DNA of 64,000 bases, from assembly GCA_030789695.1 (NCBI GenBank), contig CM061132.1, positions 31,210,418-31,274,417 of the forward strand. Reading direction: 5' to 3'. The translations under genes and the position numbers were made by a program. Below are positions 23,075 through 30,038 of the stretch, piece after piece. The notes below the pieces were generated by a model. The model ran no database searches. It saw only the letters and a program-made list of their open reading frames with translations, and had not been told where the DNA came from. Numbering within the stretch: position 1 is the stretch's first letter; every line of letters begins with the position of its first letter. This stretch comes from Scilla litardierei (Eukaryota > Streptophyta > Magnoliopsida > Asparagales > Asparagaceae).

Positions 23075-24265
23075 AAATGATCATCTGAACCAAATGGGCA
23101 CCATGTCAATAAACCTTAAACATTCCTTGAACTTGATTACATATTGATTACATCTATTTATATCTTTTATGTTCAATTTCATTACTTGATTAGAAATTGA
23201 GAATCTAGTTGTTAAAATTTATATCTTTTTTTCTTTTTTATGTTTAATAGAACGCATCCTAGGCACTATAGGTTCTCGTGCATGTTATATATAAATGGCT
23301 ATACACACACAAACGTTGATATCTTCTCGCATCCCTGTGTCCTGATTTTTAAGATGTCTATGGTGTGTCGAATCTGTGTCCAGTGTCTGTGTTTGTGCAT
23401 CTACCAAGACCATTCCATCATAAGCACATCTTGATATGTACATATATGTATGTCATATTGATGCTATTATAACTTAAAAGCTCCAGTTTGAACCTAAGCA
23501 ATAGTCTACTCATTAAAAAGAAGAACACATCGTCTTATACAGTTGTTCCCCAATAGTCGTGTACACGAGGGTGGTTTGGTCTATCAATCTCAAGGAAGAA
23601 AAAGGTGCATCGGTCAAAAACACTGAAATGCCCCTATCCATACCAACATAAGCTAATACGAGGCTATGGGCATTCGTGTAATTTTCATCCAGCACCTATA
23701 CATGTACAACCCAGCCACATATAAACACAACGCATGAATGCACGCATGGATAAAATAGGTATTGCAAAATTTCAAGTTGTTCGATCTCTCTTTTCATTAC
23801 AGCTCTAATATACACAAATAGAAAATTATGCAATTATTTCTCTCATCCAGCAAGATAACAAAATTTAAATTAAAACATGAGTAACTAGCTCTTACATCCC
23901 CAAAATCAAATAACAGAGCACATCCCCGCTTTCCTGCTCAACCAATCAACTCAGTCAAACAAAAATTACCGCCTAAACACCAATTCAAACTAAACACACA
24001 AATCTGGCCGTCCGCATCACTAAAATAACCTCAAAAAAAACCAACATGCATCGAGGAATTTACTTACATTGGAAATAGGATTTCGATCAGCCCGTATCTT
24101 CTCATGCAAACGCTTCACAATCTGCGAAGCTGCAGTCCTCTTCTTAGTCTTACTCTTCTTGTGGATCACTGGCTTGTAATAGTAAAACGACCGCCCATAA
24201 AGCTTTCTCCTTTGCTTCAATCGATCGCTCGTCCTCAAAGGCCTGCTCCCGTCTTTCCCATCCAT
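3214..24265 (-). CDS. BRAT1: ATAD2/BRAT1-type AAA+ ATPase gene (partial, six exons visible)
   Basis: Nuclear AAA+ ATPase of the ATAD2 family. The plant member (Arabidopsis BRAT1) pairs an AAA+ domain with a C-terminal bromodomain and acts on acetylated chromatin. The coding sequence is join(24265-24068, 21435-21334, 21168-19384, 19292-19104, 18991-18849, 3459-3214) on the minus strand. It gives about 887 codons with no stop, and every junction has GT/AG borders in compatible phase. Residues 1-100 are basic. An Asp/Glu-rich stretch lies near 152-208. The AAA+ core has Walker A GPPGTGKT near 400-407, Walker B IIFFDEID near 460-467, sensor ATN near 506 and arginine fingers RRPGRFD near 518-524. 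Exon 6 carries the conserved linker ending in LRDVCNR, which normally runs straight into the bromodomain. The bromodomain exons are not seen in 1-3213, so the gene is cut by the left edge. Intron 5 is 15.4 kb and full of retrotransposons. Family assignment is strong; the exact orthologue name is an inference. Confidence 0.9.
4303..4422 (-). repeat. 3' LTR of the intact copia element (120 bp)
   Basis: It matches 11006-11125 base for base by eye. It contains the minus-strand TATA-like motif TATAAATA (4362-4369), and the polypurine tract adjoins it at 4423-4431. LTRs of only 120 bp are short even for copia elements. Confidence 0.93.
4423..4431 (-). other. Polypurine tract of the intact copia element
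   Basis: The minus strand reads AAGGGGAAG immediately before the 3' LTR. This is the expected plus-strand primer for reverse transcription. Confidence 0.7.
4733..8260 (-). CDS. Pol polyprotein of the intact copia element (protease, integrase, RT, RNase H)
   Basis: It is an open frame of 1175 codons in copia order. The N-terminus is an aspartic protease remnant with active-site-like LVDSASTHS (residues 14-22). The zinc-binding pre-integrase has LWHSRLGHPG and CPPC. The integrase core shows the DDE residues in GDICGP, LRLDNAGEF and NGLAESLIK. The reverse transcriptase carries YKARLVAQGFTQ, the catalytic YVDD and YGLKQSGRMWY. RNase H carries GYADAGYRSD, SSTHSELLAI and TKHIS. No disrupting stop is seen. 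The first Met (8260) may be artefactual: a TTTTTTAG acceptor-like site lies at codons 6-8, so a spliced gag-pol message is possible. The protease seems shorter at its N-terminus than usual. Confidence 0.93.
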   Translation of the reverse strand: MSFPNFLDMDLICLVDSASTHSILQNIDYFTSVSSYSGPLRTISGPANIIEGSGEAIILLPGNTQITLKNALYSPKSIRNLISFKDIRLNGYHLETVEEDKREYLLVTALTNGSKTIVERFKGLPSGLYQTSIQTPETSMVEHLQCPQTPEFQLWHSRLGHPGSVMMYRIIKNSRGIDLKNLKILQKGKFPCPPCYKGKLITRPSPLKVDVESPSFLERIHGDICGPIHPSSGPFRYFMVLIDASTKWSHVCLLSTRNLALSKLLAQIIKLRAHFPDHQIKKLRLDNAGEFTSQVFLDYCQAQEIEVEHPVAHVHTQNGLAESLIKRLQWIARPLLLQSQMPVNAWGHAILHAASLIKLRPSGGQSSSPMQLALGAPPIVSHLRIFGCAVYVPIAPPQRTKMGPQRRLGIYVGFDTPSIIRFLEPLTGDVFKARLEDCEFDETSFPRLGSQTKKPEASESITWDTKTLCHFDPPTSQCEEEVLKILHIQNTVHLLPDKFTDNQKIVKSHVPAANTPARIDIPQNGCNPPAAEMVGPLKKRGRPPGSKDQVPRKSRTLGNGKQIPPQDANLSPATPSLPNSHEEEKPGENEVSIHYVRTGEYWDRKSTTIDDTFACNIAINVAYCDDDIEPRSLTECQSRDDWPKWKAAIGVELDSLTKRKVFGPIVQTPKGVKPVGYKWVFVRKRNEQNEIVRYKARLVAQGFTQRPGVDFEATYSPVMDAITFRFLIGITAQEGLDMQLMDVVTAYLYGNLDRDIYMRLPDGYSLPAALKERDRDIYSVKLQRSLYGLKQSGRMWYNRLSDFLAQQGFKNDPVCPCIFIRAKATGFVIIAVYVDDLNLIGSPEEIAKISRSLTETFEMKDLGKSKFCLGLQIEHLKDGILLHQSTYTSNLLKKFQMDKCHPLSTPMVVRSLDVHKDPFRPLEEGEEVLGPEVPYLSAIGALLYLTNCTRPDIAFAVNLLARYSAAPTQRHWAGVKHLLRYLQGSIDLGLFYRKGASTGLVGYADAGYRSDPHTEKSQTGYMFTYGGTAISWRSVKQTMTTVSSTHSELLAIFEASKECFWLRSVIQHILTSTGLTTGVLAPTPLHEDNAACIAQLQDGYIKGDKTKHISPKFFWTHDLQKQKQIEVQKIQSCNNLADLLTKSLPTSIFEKLVYGIGMRRVSKCKLGQDERTMNS
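8398..9420 (-). CDS. Gag of the intact copia element
   Basis: This is the copia nucleocapsid polyprotein that packages element RNA in cytoplasmic particles. I start it at the Met at 9420 (MARLANVDFSVLKADGSNYL), which opens the conserved N-terminal module; the 31 codons upstream are hydrophobic and look like leader. The middle holds the UBN2-type gag region (DPYELWDALEERY). The tail is Lys-rich with a CCHC zinc knuckle, CSKCGMTGHWSRIC. It stops at TAG 8400-8398. Reading one base back (-1) at this point would continue D-L-D-H-F-Y for a few codons, so the gag-pol border may have been altered by an indel or may need recoding. Pol follows 137 nt downstream in the -1 frame. Confidence 0.9.
   Translation of the reverse strand: MARLANVDFSVLKADGSNYLSWQLDLKFHLRSHGFSLTQTEKATTSTAPANKEASVEAPHTEEVSDILKAKAIIYIRKHLDSTLKDEYLTVEDPYELWDALEERYRHQRDVILPRAQYEWTHLRIQDFKSVAEYNSALFRITSRLKLCGEPVTEKMLLEKTFTSFHEKDMILMQQYRERKFTKYSDLLSCLLMAEQNRDLLVATHNLRPPGSAPLPPPAEAHFQSSQKKKTDKKAKFQKWKEQKQRKKATHPAPPQNQKFVDKKQKRIPNKGGTPKKDWEDKCSKCGMTGHWSRICRTTKHLQDLYQASLKPRAETNLMESAALAETSWTPEDFMGDDTL
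10340..10637. repeat. GC-rich CCGCGG palindrome array in the copia leader
   Basis: The palindrome CCGCGG occurs about 15 times in roughly 220 bp, usually as GGCCGCGGC separated by 3-7 variable bases. This makes a degenerate minisatellite with a period of about 12-15 bp. Its base composition is extreme against the AT-rich surroundings. It could fold into stacked hairpins in the element's RNA. Confidence 0.85.
10988..11005 (-). other. Probable primer-binding site of the intact copia element
   Basis: Directly inside the 5' LTR the minus strand reads CGTTATCAGCACGATCAC. The TATCAG core resembles the initiator-tRNA-Met primer site, but the match is partial, so the priming tRNA is uncertain. Confidence 0.5.
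11006..11125 (-). repeat. 5' LTR of the intact copia element (120 bp)
   Basis: It is the identical partner of 4303-4422, followed by the CATTT duplication. The minus-strand TATAAATA (11065-11072) is the likely promoter TATA box for the element's transcript. Confidence 0.93.
11386..12311 (+). repeat. Left LTR of the decayed copia element
   Basis: It starts TGTTGAAAATTGTGA and ends about CTCCTCA just before the primer site. It contains a likely TATA box, CTATAAATACGG (11883-11894). Divergence from the right copy (15295 on) is high. Confidence 0.65.
12350..13036 (+). pseudogene. Gag remnant of the decayed copia element
   Basis: Gag sequence is split over at least three frames. One frame has YKIEKFDGKK; the next, beginning near 12605, encodes EMKDSTMTTIQLSLSDDVIY, KGLWDKLEKLYL and MSLPDRFTTFVNTIIY. 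These are typical copia gag motifs. It ends at a TGA before the zinc knuckle. Frameshifts near 12480-12610 prevent translation of a full protein. Confidence 0.75.
13100..14560 (+). pseudogene. Zinc knuckle and integrase remnant of the decayed copia element
   Basis: Recognisable pieces are the CCHC remnant CQICKKT...H...C near 13116-13165, WHLRLEHV (about 13727-13750), FVDDFSRKVWVY (about 13972-14007), VLRFDNNGEFT (about 14095-14127) and GYRLWSPEEW (about 14483-14512). They lie in the usual pre-integrase to integrase order, interrupted by stops. No YVDD reverse transcriptase follows, so that part is deleted. Confidence 0.7.
15295..15405 (+). repeat. Conserved start of the right LTR of the decayed copia element
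   Basis: About 110 bp align with 11386-11497 with scattered mismatches. After GAGTTTTAT the two LTRs diverge and tandem repeats begin. Confidence 0.65.
15425..15600 (+). repeat. 30-bp tandem repeat (GGGCCATGGCAGGCTTTGAA-type)
   Basis: A unit of 30 bp, with GTGTCGTC, GGGCCATGGCA and GGCTTTGAAG blocks, is repeated about five to six times and decays towards the right. It probably arose within the right LTR of the decayed copia element. Related GGCC/CCTGCAGG-rich sequence continues to about 15790. Confidence 0.8.
15830..16683 (-). mobile_element. Truncated Ty3-gypsy 5' end (LTR, primer site, start of gag)
   Basis: On the minus strand an LTR-like block begins TGATGAGGGCACATCC at 16683 and ends CCAACA at 16186 (about 498 bp). 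It is followed by a primer-site-like GTGGTATAAAAGC (16151-16163), close to the initiator-Met type. An open frame from 16128 then begins MERHEAWMKWMEEKYPSLKS, resembling the N-terminus of gypsy gag proteins. The element is cut off near 15830 by older rearranged copia sequence. Confidence 0.5.
15901..16128 (-). pseudogene. Gypsy gag N-terminal fragment
   Basis: It has 75 codons rich in charged residues (MERHEAWMKWMEE..., then KETTKSDLKKDK). It lies directly downstream of the putative gypsy primer site and ends at a stop. It is too short to be functional. The family assignment rests mainly on position and composition. Confidence 0.4.
18849..18991 (-). CDS. BRAT1: BRAT1-like exon 5
   Basis: It is 143 nt, entering in phase 0 after a TTTCAG acceptor and leaving in phase 2. 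It encodes AHEQLKAVLMTLLEELPSDL, then PILLLGTSS and FAPRN. The donor is placed at AACGT|GTATGC because only this choice continues in frame into exon 6, giving N-V-Y-Q-V-D. Reading on into the intron gives a stop after seven further codons. Confidence 0.82.
19104..19292 (-). CDS. BRAT1: BRAT1-like exon 4
   Basis: It is 189 nt (63 codons), phase 0. It is flanked by the AACAG acceptor (right) and the ACG|GTGAGT donor (left). It encodes a segment beginning DHVGPAVLHKLEKFPVHSLG and containing EEALVHIFGEARRTTPSILY. This is highly typical of the second, non-canonical ATPase-like module of plant ATAD2 proteins. Confidence 0.88.
19384..21168 (-). CDS. BRAT1: BRAT1-like exon 3 (acidic region and AAA+ core)
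   Basis: It is 1785 nt (595 codons), phase 0 to 0. The acceptor is the CT-rich tract ending CTCTCCAG just right of 21168; the donor is CTG|GTAGTT at 19384/19383. It holds the acidic stretch, a basic segment (KRPRSRL), and the whole AAA+ core from the DDIGGLSEYI segment through Walker A, Walker B, sensor 1 and the arginine fingers to the lid helices (GADLKSLCTEAAIRAFREKY). It ends in the segment that begins the degenerate second ATPase module. No frameshift or missing catalytic residue is seen. Confidence 0.93.
21334..21435 (-). CDS. BRAT1: BRAT1-like exon 2
   Basis: It is 102 nt, phase 0 to 0. It follows an acceptor reading CTACAG and precedes a GTGAGA donor. It encodes SIASNLRRSTRKRKISINLD followed by an acidic end, consistent with a nuclear-localisation-type basic patch. 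Longer ORFs in other frames across this segment are artefacts. Confidence 0.82.
21436..24067 (-). other. Intron 1 of the BRAT1-like gene
   Basis: It is a 2632-bp intron with donor GTAAGTA and acceptor CTACAG. It is AT-rich with no gene recognised, and contains a TG dinucleotide repeat. Confidence 0.8.
23026..23072 (+). repeat. (TG)n microsatellite
   Basis: About 23 TG units lie in intron 1, preceded by a short AT run (23013-23024). It is likely polymorphic. Confidence 0.95.
24068..24265 (-). CDS. BRAT1: BRAT1-like exon 1 (start codon exon)
   Basis: It encodes 66 residues starting MDGKDGSRPLRTSDRLKQRR, rich in Lys, Arg and Tyr, as expected for a nuclear N-terminus. The ATG at 24265 is chosen because the upstream in-frame codon is TTG and because this Met begins the conserved-looking N-terminus. 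The exon ends in phase 0 at AAT followed by a strong donor, GTAAGTA (24067 downward). Confidence 0.85.
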
Positions 24266-24289
24266 CTTACACAACAAAAAACCTCCACA

Positions 24290-24380
24290 CTGAACACAAC
24301 AGAGTGCTTATGTAGCGAAAAATTGATAAAAACATTAAATTCTCGGATAAACCCTAAGCGTCCGAATGCAATGCACTAAC
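24290..24380 (-). other. Possible 5' UTR intron of the BRAT1-like gene
   Basis: On the minus strand CCGTCAG|GTTAGTGC (donor at 24380) and GTGTTCAG|TGTGG (acceptor ending at 24290) bracket 91 bp just upstream of the start codon. The borders fit a small leader intron, common in plant genes. No transcript evidence is available. Confidence 0.4.
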
Positions 24381-24534
24381 CTGACGGAGGAGACGGAGGG
24401 ATTCTTCGAATGGGATGATCGGTGAGCGCGATTGCTTTATCGCCTTCGAATTCGAAAACTAAGAAAAAAGAAATTGAGAGAGATTGTGGGAAGAACGAGA
24501 AATGAAACAAAAGAGAGTGAATGAAACAAAAGGG

Positions 24535-24690
24535 GGAAAACCCTAACCCTAATAATCCACCATTAGATTCTAGAGAGACAATGATTGATAGAGAGAGGTA
24601 GAGGTAGAGGGCTCTGCTTCGAAGACGACGAGGGATTTCTAAAAGAGCGAGCAAAGAGAAAACCCTTCCTCGATGATCTCACGTGAGAGA
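24535..24690 (-). promoter_or_regulatory. Putative 5' flank of the BRAT1-like gene: telo-box and G-box
   Basis: A telo-box-like sequence (AACCCTAACCCTAAT, about 24538-24552) and a palindromic CTCACGTGAG (24678-24687) with a CACGTG G-box core lie 270-420 bp upstream of the coding start. Both are common in promoters of plant housekeeping and chromatin genes. A CT-rich leader lies between. No clear TATA box was found, so the transcription start is not defined. Confidence 0.4.
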
Positions 24691-25316
24691 CGCGTGACAT
24701 CCAGGTTCGGAACGACCGCCAGCGCGAACTCGAGCGAGCGAGGAACCAACTCGATATTTTTCGAGTCAAACTGGTTGACTAGTTGGTTTCGTGGAGACGG
24801 ATTGGACGGTCACGATCGATCAAGAACAAGATGGGAATCGCGTAGAAGCCCTCTGATGATCATCCAACGGTGGTTAGGCATCCGGGGTGCACAATTCTTT
24901 CGTCGTTCGTGAGAGACGATGTTTTGTGCGAGTATGTTTCGACCGTTATGTCCGTTATAGAGACTGCTGGGATTTCTCTTTTCACAAAGATTTGGAAAGA
25001 GAGGGCTCCGTGAGATTTTTTGGCTTTTTCTTCTCCATGTGAACTCCAAAGCTAACATTCGGAAGCGAGAAGAGTAACATTATGGGTAACCTCTTGAGAA
25101 GTCCTCACTAAATTCTCAGATGATATAATTGTCCATACTAAATTGTTAAAGTCGAAATATTGATCCATTTTAGATGTGGATCATGTACAAAGTTGGGATT
25201 TAAAGCATTGTTTATAAGCAATAACTTTGCATTTACCGGTGTATTTGTAGAGGCATATATATGAATTTTGAACCGTGTGGTTTTTTATATTTTATAGACA
25301 TGTGCTAAATTAGTCA

Positions 25317-26180
25317 TGTTAAGGCCAAAAATAACCGAAACAATTGTTTTGCTGACGTGTACCCTGAGTGCTGAGTCGGAGCCTCGTCAGCAAGTTGAGT
25401 TGGACCATAGGTTGGAAGAACCAGAGTCGGTTGATAAATGATGGATGGCTTGCGATGCTCGATCGACCTTCGAGCAGCCTCTATGTCAGTGGATCGATGC
25501 TGGAAGGCTCTGTAACGACCCTCACAGAAGATCAAGACTCGACGATCTGCACCACAAGAAAGCGTAGGGGGGTCGGATCTGGGTTTCAACCCAAATCCCC
25601 TCCGATGCTTAAGTTAGAATGGGAGCTTAAAGAAGAGAGTGGGCTTGGAGCAGCTGAGATCGACCAACAGAGGTTCGTCTCAGATCTGACGTCGCAAGCT
25701 TTTTAGTGGAAGAAATATATGCTGAAAGAGTAGAGTCTATGTATTAGATCTCGTACCTTGAGAATTGGACCCCTTATCATTGTCTTTTCAGGTATTTATA
25801 GGCAGTTCTCTATTGATTGTAAGTAATCGTCCCTCATTGATTCGGGCACTATCTTCTCTGGGATTCGGGATAACATCTGCAAATTTATTCGGCCTCATTA
25901 ACTTCTCCCTGAGTATCAGCGGGAGCTTAACGGTCGAGAGAGCCATTCGCTTGACTTGGTGTTACTCTGCCTTGATGGCGGGTTTCGGGTCGTTGGCACT
26001 AAATGGGTTGGGTATTCTGATACTCCTTCGTAATCCGTACCTGTGCACTAACAATGGCCCACATCATTCGTGCCTCAGAACCTGCGTTGATTGAGACCGC
26101 ATAATGTGTAGTCTACTTAAATGCGCACAGTTTTCGAAATGTTTGGTTTCATTTATGCCGCCAAAACCCTTTTCGTCTCT
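25317..26180 (+). repeat. LTR-like sequence, gypsy type (copy 1)
   Basis: It starts TGTTAAGGCCAAAAATAACC. About 300 bp match 62219-62540 with moderate divergence, including a shared ATGCTTAAGTTAGAATGGGA. It precedes a Transposase_28-type coding relic, the arrangement seen in Tat-lineage gypsy elements with an extra upstream ORF. The 3' end is not defined by sequence. Confidence 0.45.
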
Positions 26181-26415
26181 AAATCGATCCCCACCGCTTC
26201 TTGAGGCCGGCTTCGAACACGTGTCGTTCATCGATCATTAGTCGGTTGAATTCCTCCATATAAAAGAAAAGGATGAGACGAGGAAAGATTTTCTTGGTCC
26301 GTCTTCTTCTTCGTTTTGAGAGCATGATTCCTTCATTGTCTTCTTCGGAGCTTGTTTGTTCTCTATAAGGTACTTTTCTTAATTGACCCTGACTCCTCTT
26401 TAGATCCATTTAGAC

Positions 26416-28628
26416 ATGTTTGCACCAGGTAGGATACAGGAGCCGTCCTATGAAGAGCTCATGACGCGCCTTCGACTCCCTCAATGCGAGGAAGTTCCTA
26501 AAAAGGGGAAATGGGTTCGTATTGAACCAGATCTTCCCGTTCGTCGGAGGGATCCGAGCTCAAAGGTTTCCAGAGTTATTTGGAGATGGCACCTAAGTTT
26601 TCTCTTGATCTGGTCGCAGAGGTCTAGTTAGGTTGCCTATGTCCTCCTTTTAGGGTTAGGATGCCCAATTTAGATGAGGGGGTTTGTTTTCCCCGAAAGA
26701 ACGATGTTGGAGTGTATCTCAAAGCTTTTCGCCTTGGACTTCTCTTTCCTCTTCACCCCTTCATCATAAAAGTCTTATACTCTTCGGGGCTCTCTCTTTG
26801 TCAACTTGCACCCTAAGCCCTTCCTCCCCTAATCAGCTTCATTATGCTTTGTGAGCTTTGTGGGGTCCGACCATCCCTCTGGCTATTTAAGTACTTCTTC
26901 CAGATAATAGTCGATCCCCTCAAAGTGTGGTATCATATCATTGCTCGCCCGATGATGAGGCTCATATATGATCTTTCGCTTTCCGATCCTTGTTGGAAAG
27001 ACACTTTCATGTTTGTCGTACTTCCTAACCTAGGACCGATGCTCAACGGTTGGAGATTTCCGAGCCCTGAGCTCGCTGAAGAGTCCAGGTTAACACCGGA
27101 AGAGGTCGAGGCCAGGTTGGCGCCAGACGAGGTCGAGTCGGTAAAGCTCCTTCTGTGTCGACCGTGGCAACAGATGTCGACCTCATAACTGTTGGACGGC
27201 CAGCGACTAAAGACCATTTTGTGGAGTCCGGGTAATGCACACTGCTTCTGTATCTTTATCACAGCCACTCACGATAATTATATCCGTTGTTTACAGATAT
27301 GACTAACGGAGCTCGCAGGAGTGGTGACTCTGGACTGGGTCAGGTCTGGAGAGAGCAACGTAAAAAGAGGAAGAGCGCTGAAGGGTCAAACACTCGTGCT
27401 GAGGGGTCAAGCGCTCGGTCCCCCTTCCCATCAGTCAGAGCTCTTCCTCTGAGGAGGGCGAGATCTGGCAGACATCAATGTCATCTTCTCGTGCTTCTTC
27501 GAGGGAGGTGCCGAATCAGGCCCCCGTTTGATCTATTCTGCCCCTCGCCTCTATTGTATTCTCGGAGCGGCTGGTGGTGGATGAGGCTGACACCGTTGAG
27601 TTTGTTGAGCCCTCCGAGATTATCAGAAAGAAACGGGAAACATCCTCTCATGAAGAGGAGGAGTCGGAAAAAAGGAGGTGAGTAGAGGAGGAGAACCCTC
27701 AACTTTTGCCCCTAGAGAAAGACCTGGGGACGGCCCCTCTTGAGTCTCAGGAAACGATCGAGACTCCCATGGTGCCTCTTTCAGATAAATGGCCATGGGG
27801 TGGTATCAAGTCACCACTTCCCTTGGTCGACCCGGTCCCCACGGAGTTCAACCGAGTCTTGCTGCTCAACCAGCTCTCGTCTGGTTCCTATGGGCCTGTC
27901 AGAGATGAACCTCATCAGCCTCCCTTCGTCGTCAGAAGGGATGAGTCAGACATGTTGGATTTTGGGGTGACTGCTCGATTGGTGGGGAATTCCATCATCC
28001 CTCGGGACTTGGAGCTCCTTCAAGGGTTGGACCTCGAACGGGTGGCCAACTTCTTCGTGGGGAGTGGATATCAGGTACGTCGCTTTCCTTGTGTCAATTG
28101 ACTTGCAATTTGGGCATCCCTGATTGATGCTTTCTGTAGATGTACATCCTTGGTGCTGTGTTGCACCACCAGGCCGTCGACTTAATTGAAGGAGGTCAGC
28201 GGGTGGAGGCTGCTGAGCGTAAGGCATCCGAGCTCGAAGCCCGGATGAGGAAGATGGAAGAAGACCTGTAGCGAGCCCTTGCAACCAAGGCCAAGACCGA
28301 ATGGGCAGTCGTGGAGGCCAAAGACAGCCTCTCGTCCATGTCTGACCTCCAAAAAATCCGCTGAGCTTCAATGGAGGATGGAGAAGTCTCAGCTTCAGGC
28401 GGACCTCGAGGCTTTGAAGAGGGAAGCGATCGAGCTTCGAGCCAGAGCTTCCGACTCTGAGAGATGGATGTAGGCTTGTAAAGCGGAGGCCACCGAGTTC
28501 CAGGCCAAAGCTGTCGAGTTCGAGAGGGACACCGCAAGAGAGAAGGAGAAGCTCGCGACGAGATTCATAAAGGTGATGGAAGCTTTCTATATCGTCTTTG
28601 TACCGAAAGGCGCTCCTCCCTCCTAGGC
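26416..28628 (+). pseudogene. Decayed transposon gene with Transposase_28 (gypsy-type) domain
   Basis: Exons of a plant-specific transposon protein can be followed despite stops. MFAPGRIQEPSYEELMTRL begins at 26416. The domain core CFPRKNDVGVYLKAFRLGLL through FPLHPF and GLSLCQLAP lies about 26685-26820 and is followed by an in-frame TAA, then MLCELCGVRPSLWLFKYFFQ. Basic and Glu-rich segments follow. A 65-bp intron (28075-28139; CAG|GTACGT...TCTGTAG) joins GYQ to MYILGAVLHHQAVDLIEGGQ. A coiled coil rich in Ala, Glu and Lys (28180-28600) has a TAG at 28269 and a frameshift near 28355. The family's function is unknown; it is usually carried by gypsy-type elements. Confidence 0.65.
28075..28139 (+). 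other. Small intron in the Transposase_28 relic
   Basis: It is 65 bp from GTACGT to TTTCTGTAG. Removing it keeps the frame open from GYQ to MYILGAVLHH. Introns are unusual for a retrotransposon coding region but known for this family's ORFs. Confidence 0.55.
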
Positions 28629-28755
28629 TGGTAGAATTTAGCCGATGTTATATGTAACCCTTTTTTGCTTTAAAAAGACAACTTTGGATCGACAACTTTT
28701 GAGTTTCTTTTGAGTCTTCACTTGATTATCTTTTGAGCAGATGATATGCGATATG

Positions 28756-30038
28756 TGTTGAGTATTGGACTCTCCACCTTGATTTTGATGATGATCAAAT
28801 ACAAATCATTATGATTAACTCATGTGTTTGCAGTTAGCTAAAAAGTCACCAATTAGATTCAAGAAGATCAAAAGTGACTACATGTGTTGATTCAAGTGGA
28901 GGACTTGGTAGATCAACAAAGGTGAAGCATTGGCTTGAAGAACTCAAAGGCTACCTCAAACCTCAAGCCAATGGCATCAACAAATGAATGGAGATTCAAT
29001 CCAAAGAGAAGATAGGAATGGATGATTCAAAAGCTTCAAAGAACACCTTGAGGATCAAAGACTCTGTGCTTGGAGACATTCAAGACATACCGACTCAAGA
29101 CCATGAAGAATTATGGAGATCGTCGCCAGATTACTTTGTACCTCTCAAGCGACGTCCCAAGACTTCCTTAGAACGCGTGATCGTTGTGCCTAGAACTTCG
29201 TTGAAGCTCAAGGAGTCATTCATGAGGTCAAGGGATTCGGATTCTCCATGTTGAAGCTTTGAAGACGGTTTGTCGTGTTTACTTTTATGTCTTCTAGCTT
29301 CGGTTTAGTAGAATGTTAAGCCTTGAGTAGTACTTGCCTAGAAATCTTCATAACTCTCATATCTTATCTCTAGGATTGCCTTATAAGCCCTTAGAAAATT
29401 TCCCGAAGCTTTTCGCTTCATTTCTCAGCTTCTTATGCATCTTAGTTGGTTCAAGTAGAAGAACCAACCGACTAGATGACGATCTAGTCGTTTGGAAATC
29501 CTTCTTAGACCGACTAGCCATACTTGTTAATTCAGCCTTTGTATTGTTGACCAGTTAGTTGGTTCAAGAAGGATGGTTAATCGATTAAAAGTCAATCTAG
29601 TCGGTCCAAGAAGGTTCACCGACCGACTAGCTGTCAATCTAGTCGGTTGATGATCCTTCTTCGACCGACTAGTTTCAAAACTAATCGGTCAGTGATCCTT
29701 CTTAGACCGACTAGTGCTTACCCATGATTTCACCATCTTCTCTATCAACCATCTAGTTGGTCCAAGAAGGATCACCGACCGACTAGTTGCAAAACTAATC
29801 GGTCAGTCATCCTTCTTAGACCGATTAAGGAGCTTCAGAAATAAAGCCGTTGGGCATTTAATGCCACGATTTTTGTGACCGTGTTGTCTCTTCTCTATAT
29901 AAGTTTGAGTTGCTTCAAACCAGGAATCAAGGCTGATATTAGAGACATTTTCACATCCAAGAGAAGAGCCATTCAACTCCATTTCTAAGCTCTCTCATCT
30001 CACAAGAATCTCTCCTTTACTCTTTGAGTCCTATTTCC
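28756..30038 (+). repeat. Left LTR, first part, of the SIRE-like element
   Basis: It starts TGTTGAGTATTGGACTCTCC and aligns with 43129-44411 at high identity. It is interrupted at TTTCC (30034-30038) by the nested gypsy-type element. From 29460 to 29830 it is rich in CTAGTCGGT/ACCGACTAG motifs in both orientations. Confidence 0.92.

Noticed and set aside
22912..23109. Minus-strand ORF with a His-Thr repeat
   Set aside because: It is a translation of the (TG)n microsatellite in intron 1.
27287..27685. Independent plus-strand gene
   Set aside because: The frame is part of the decayed Transposase_28 relic and has no separate start or domain.
29460..29830. Possible tRNA or structured RNA gene from repeated inverted motifs
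   Set aside because: There is no cloverleaf or A/B box order, and the motifs are LTR-internal and present in both LTRs.
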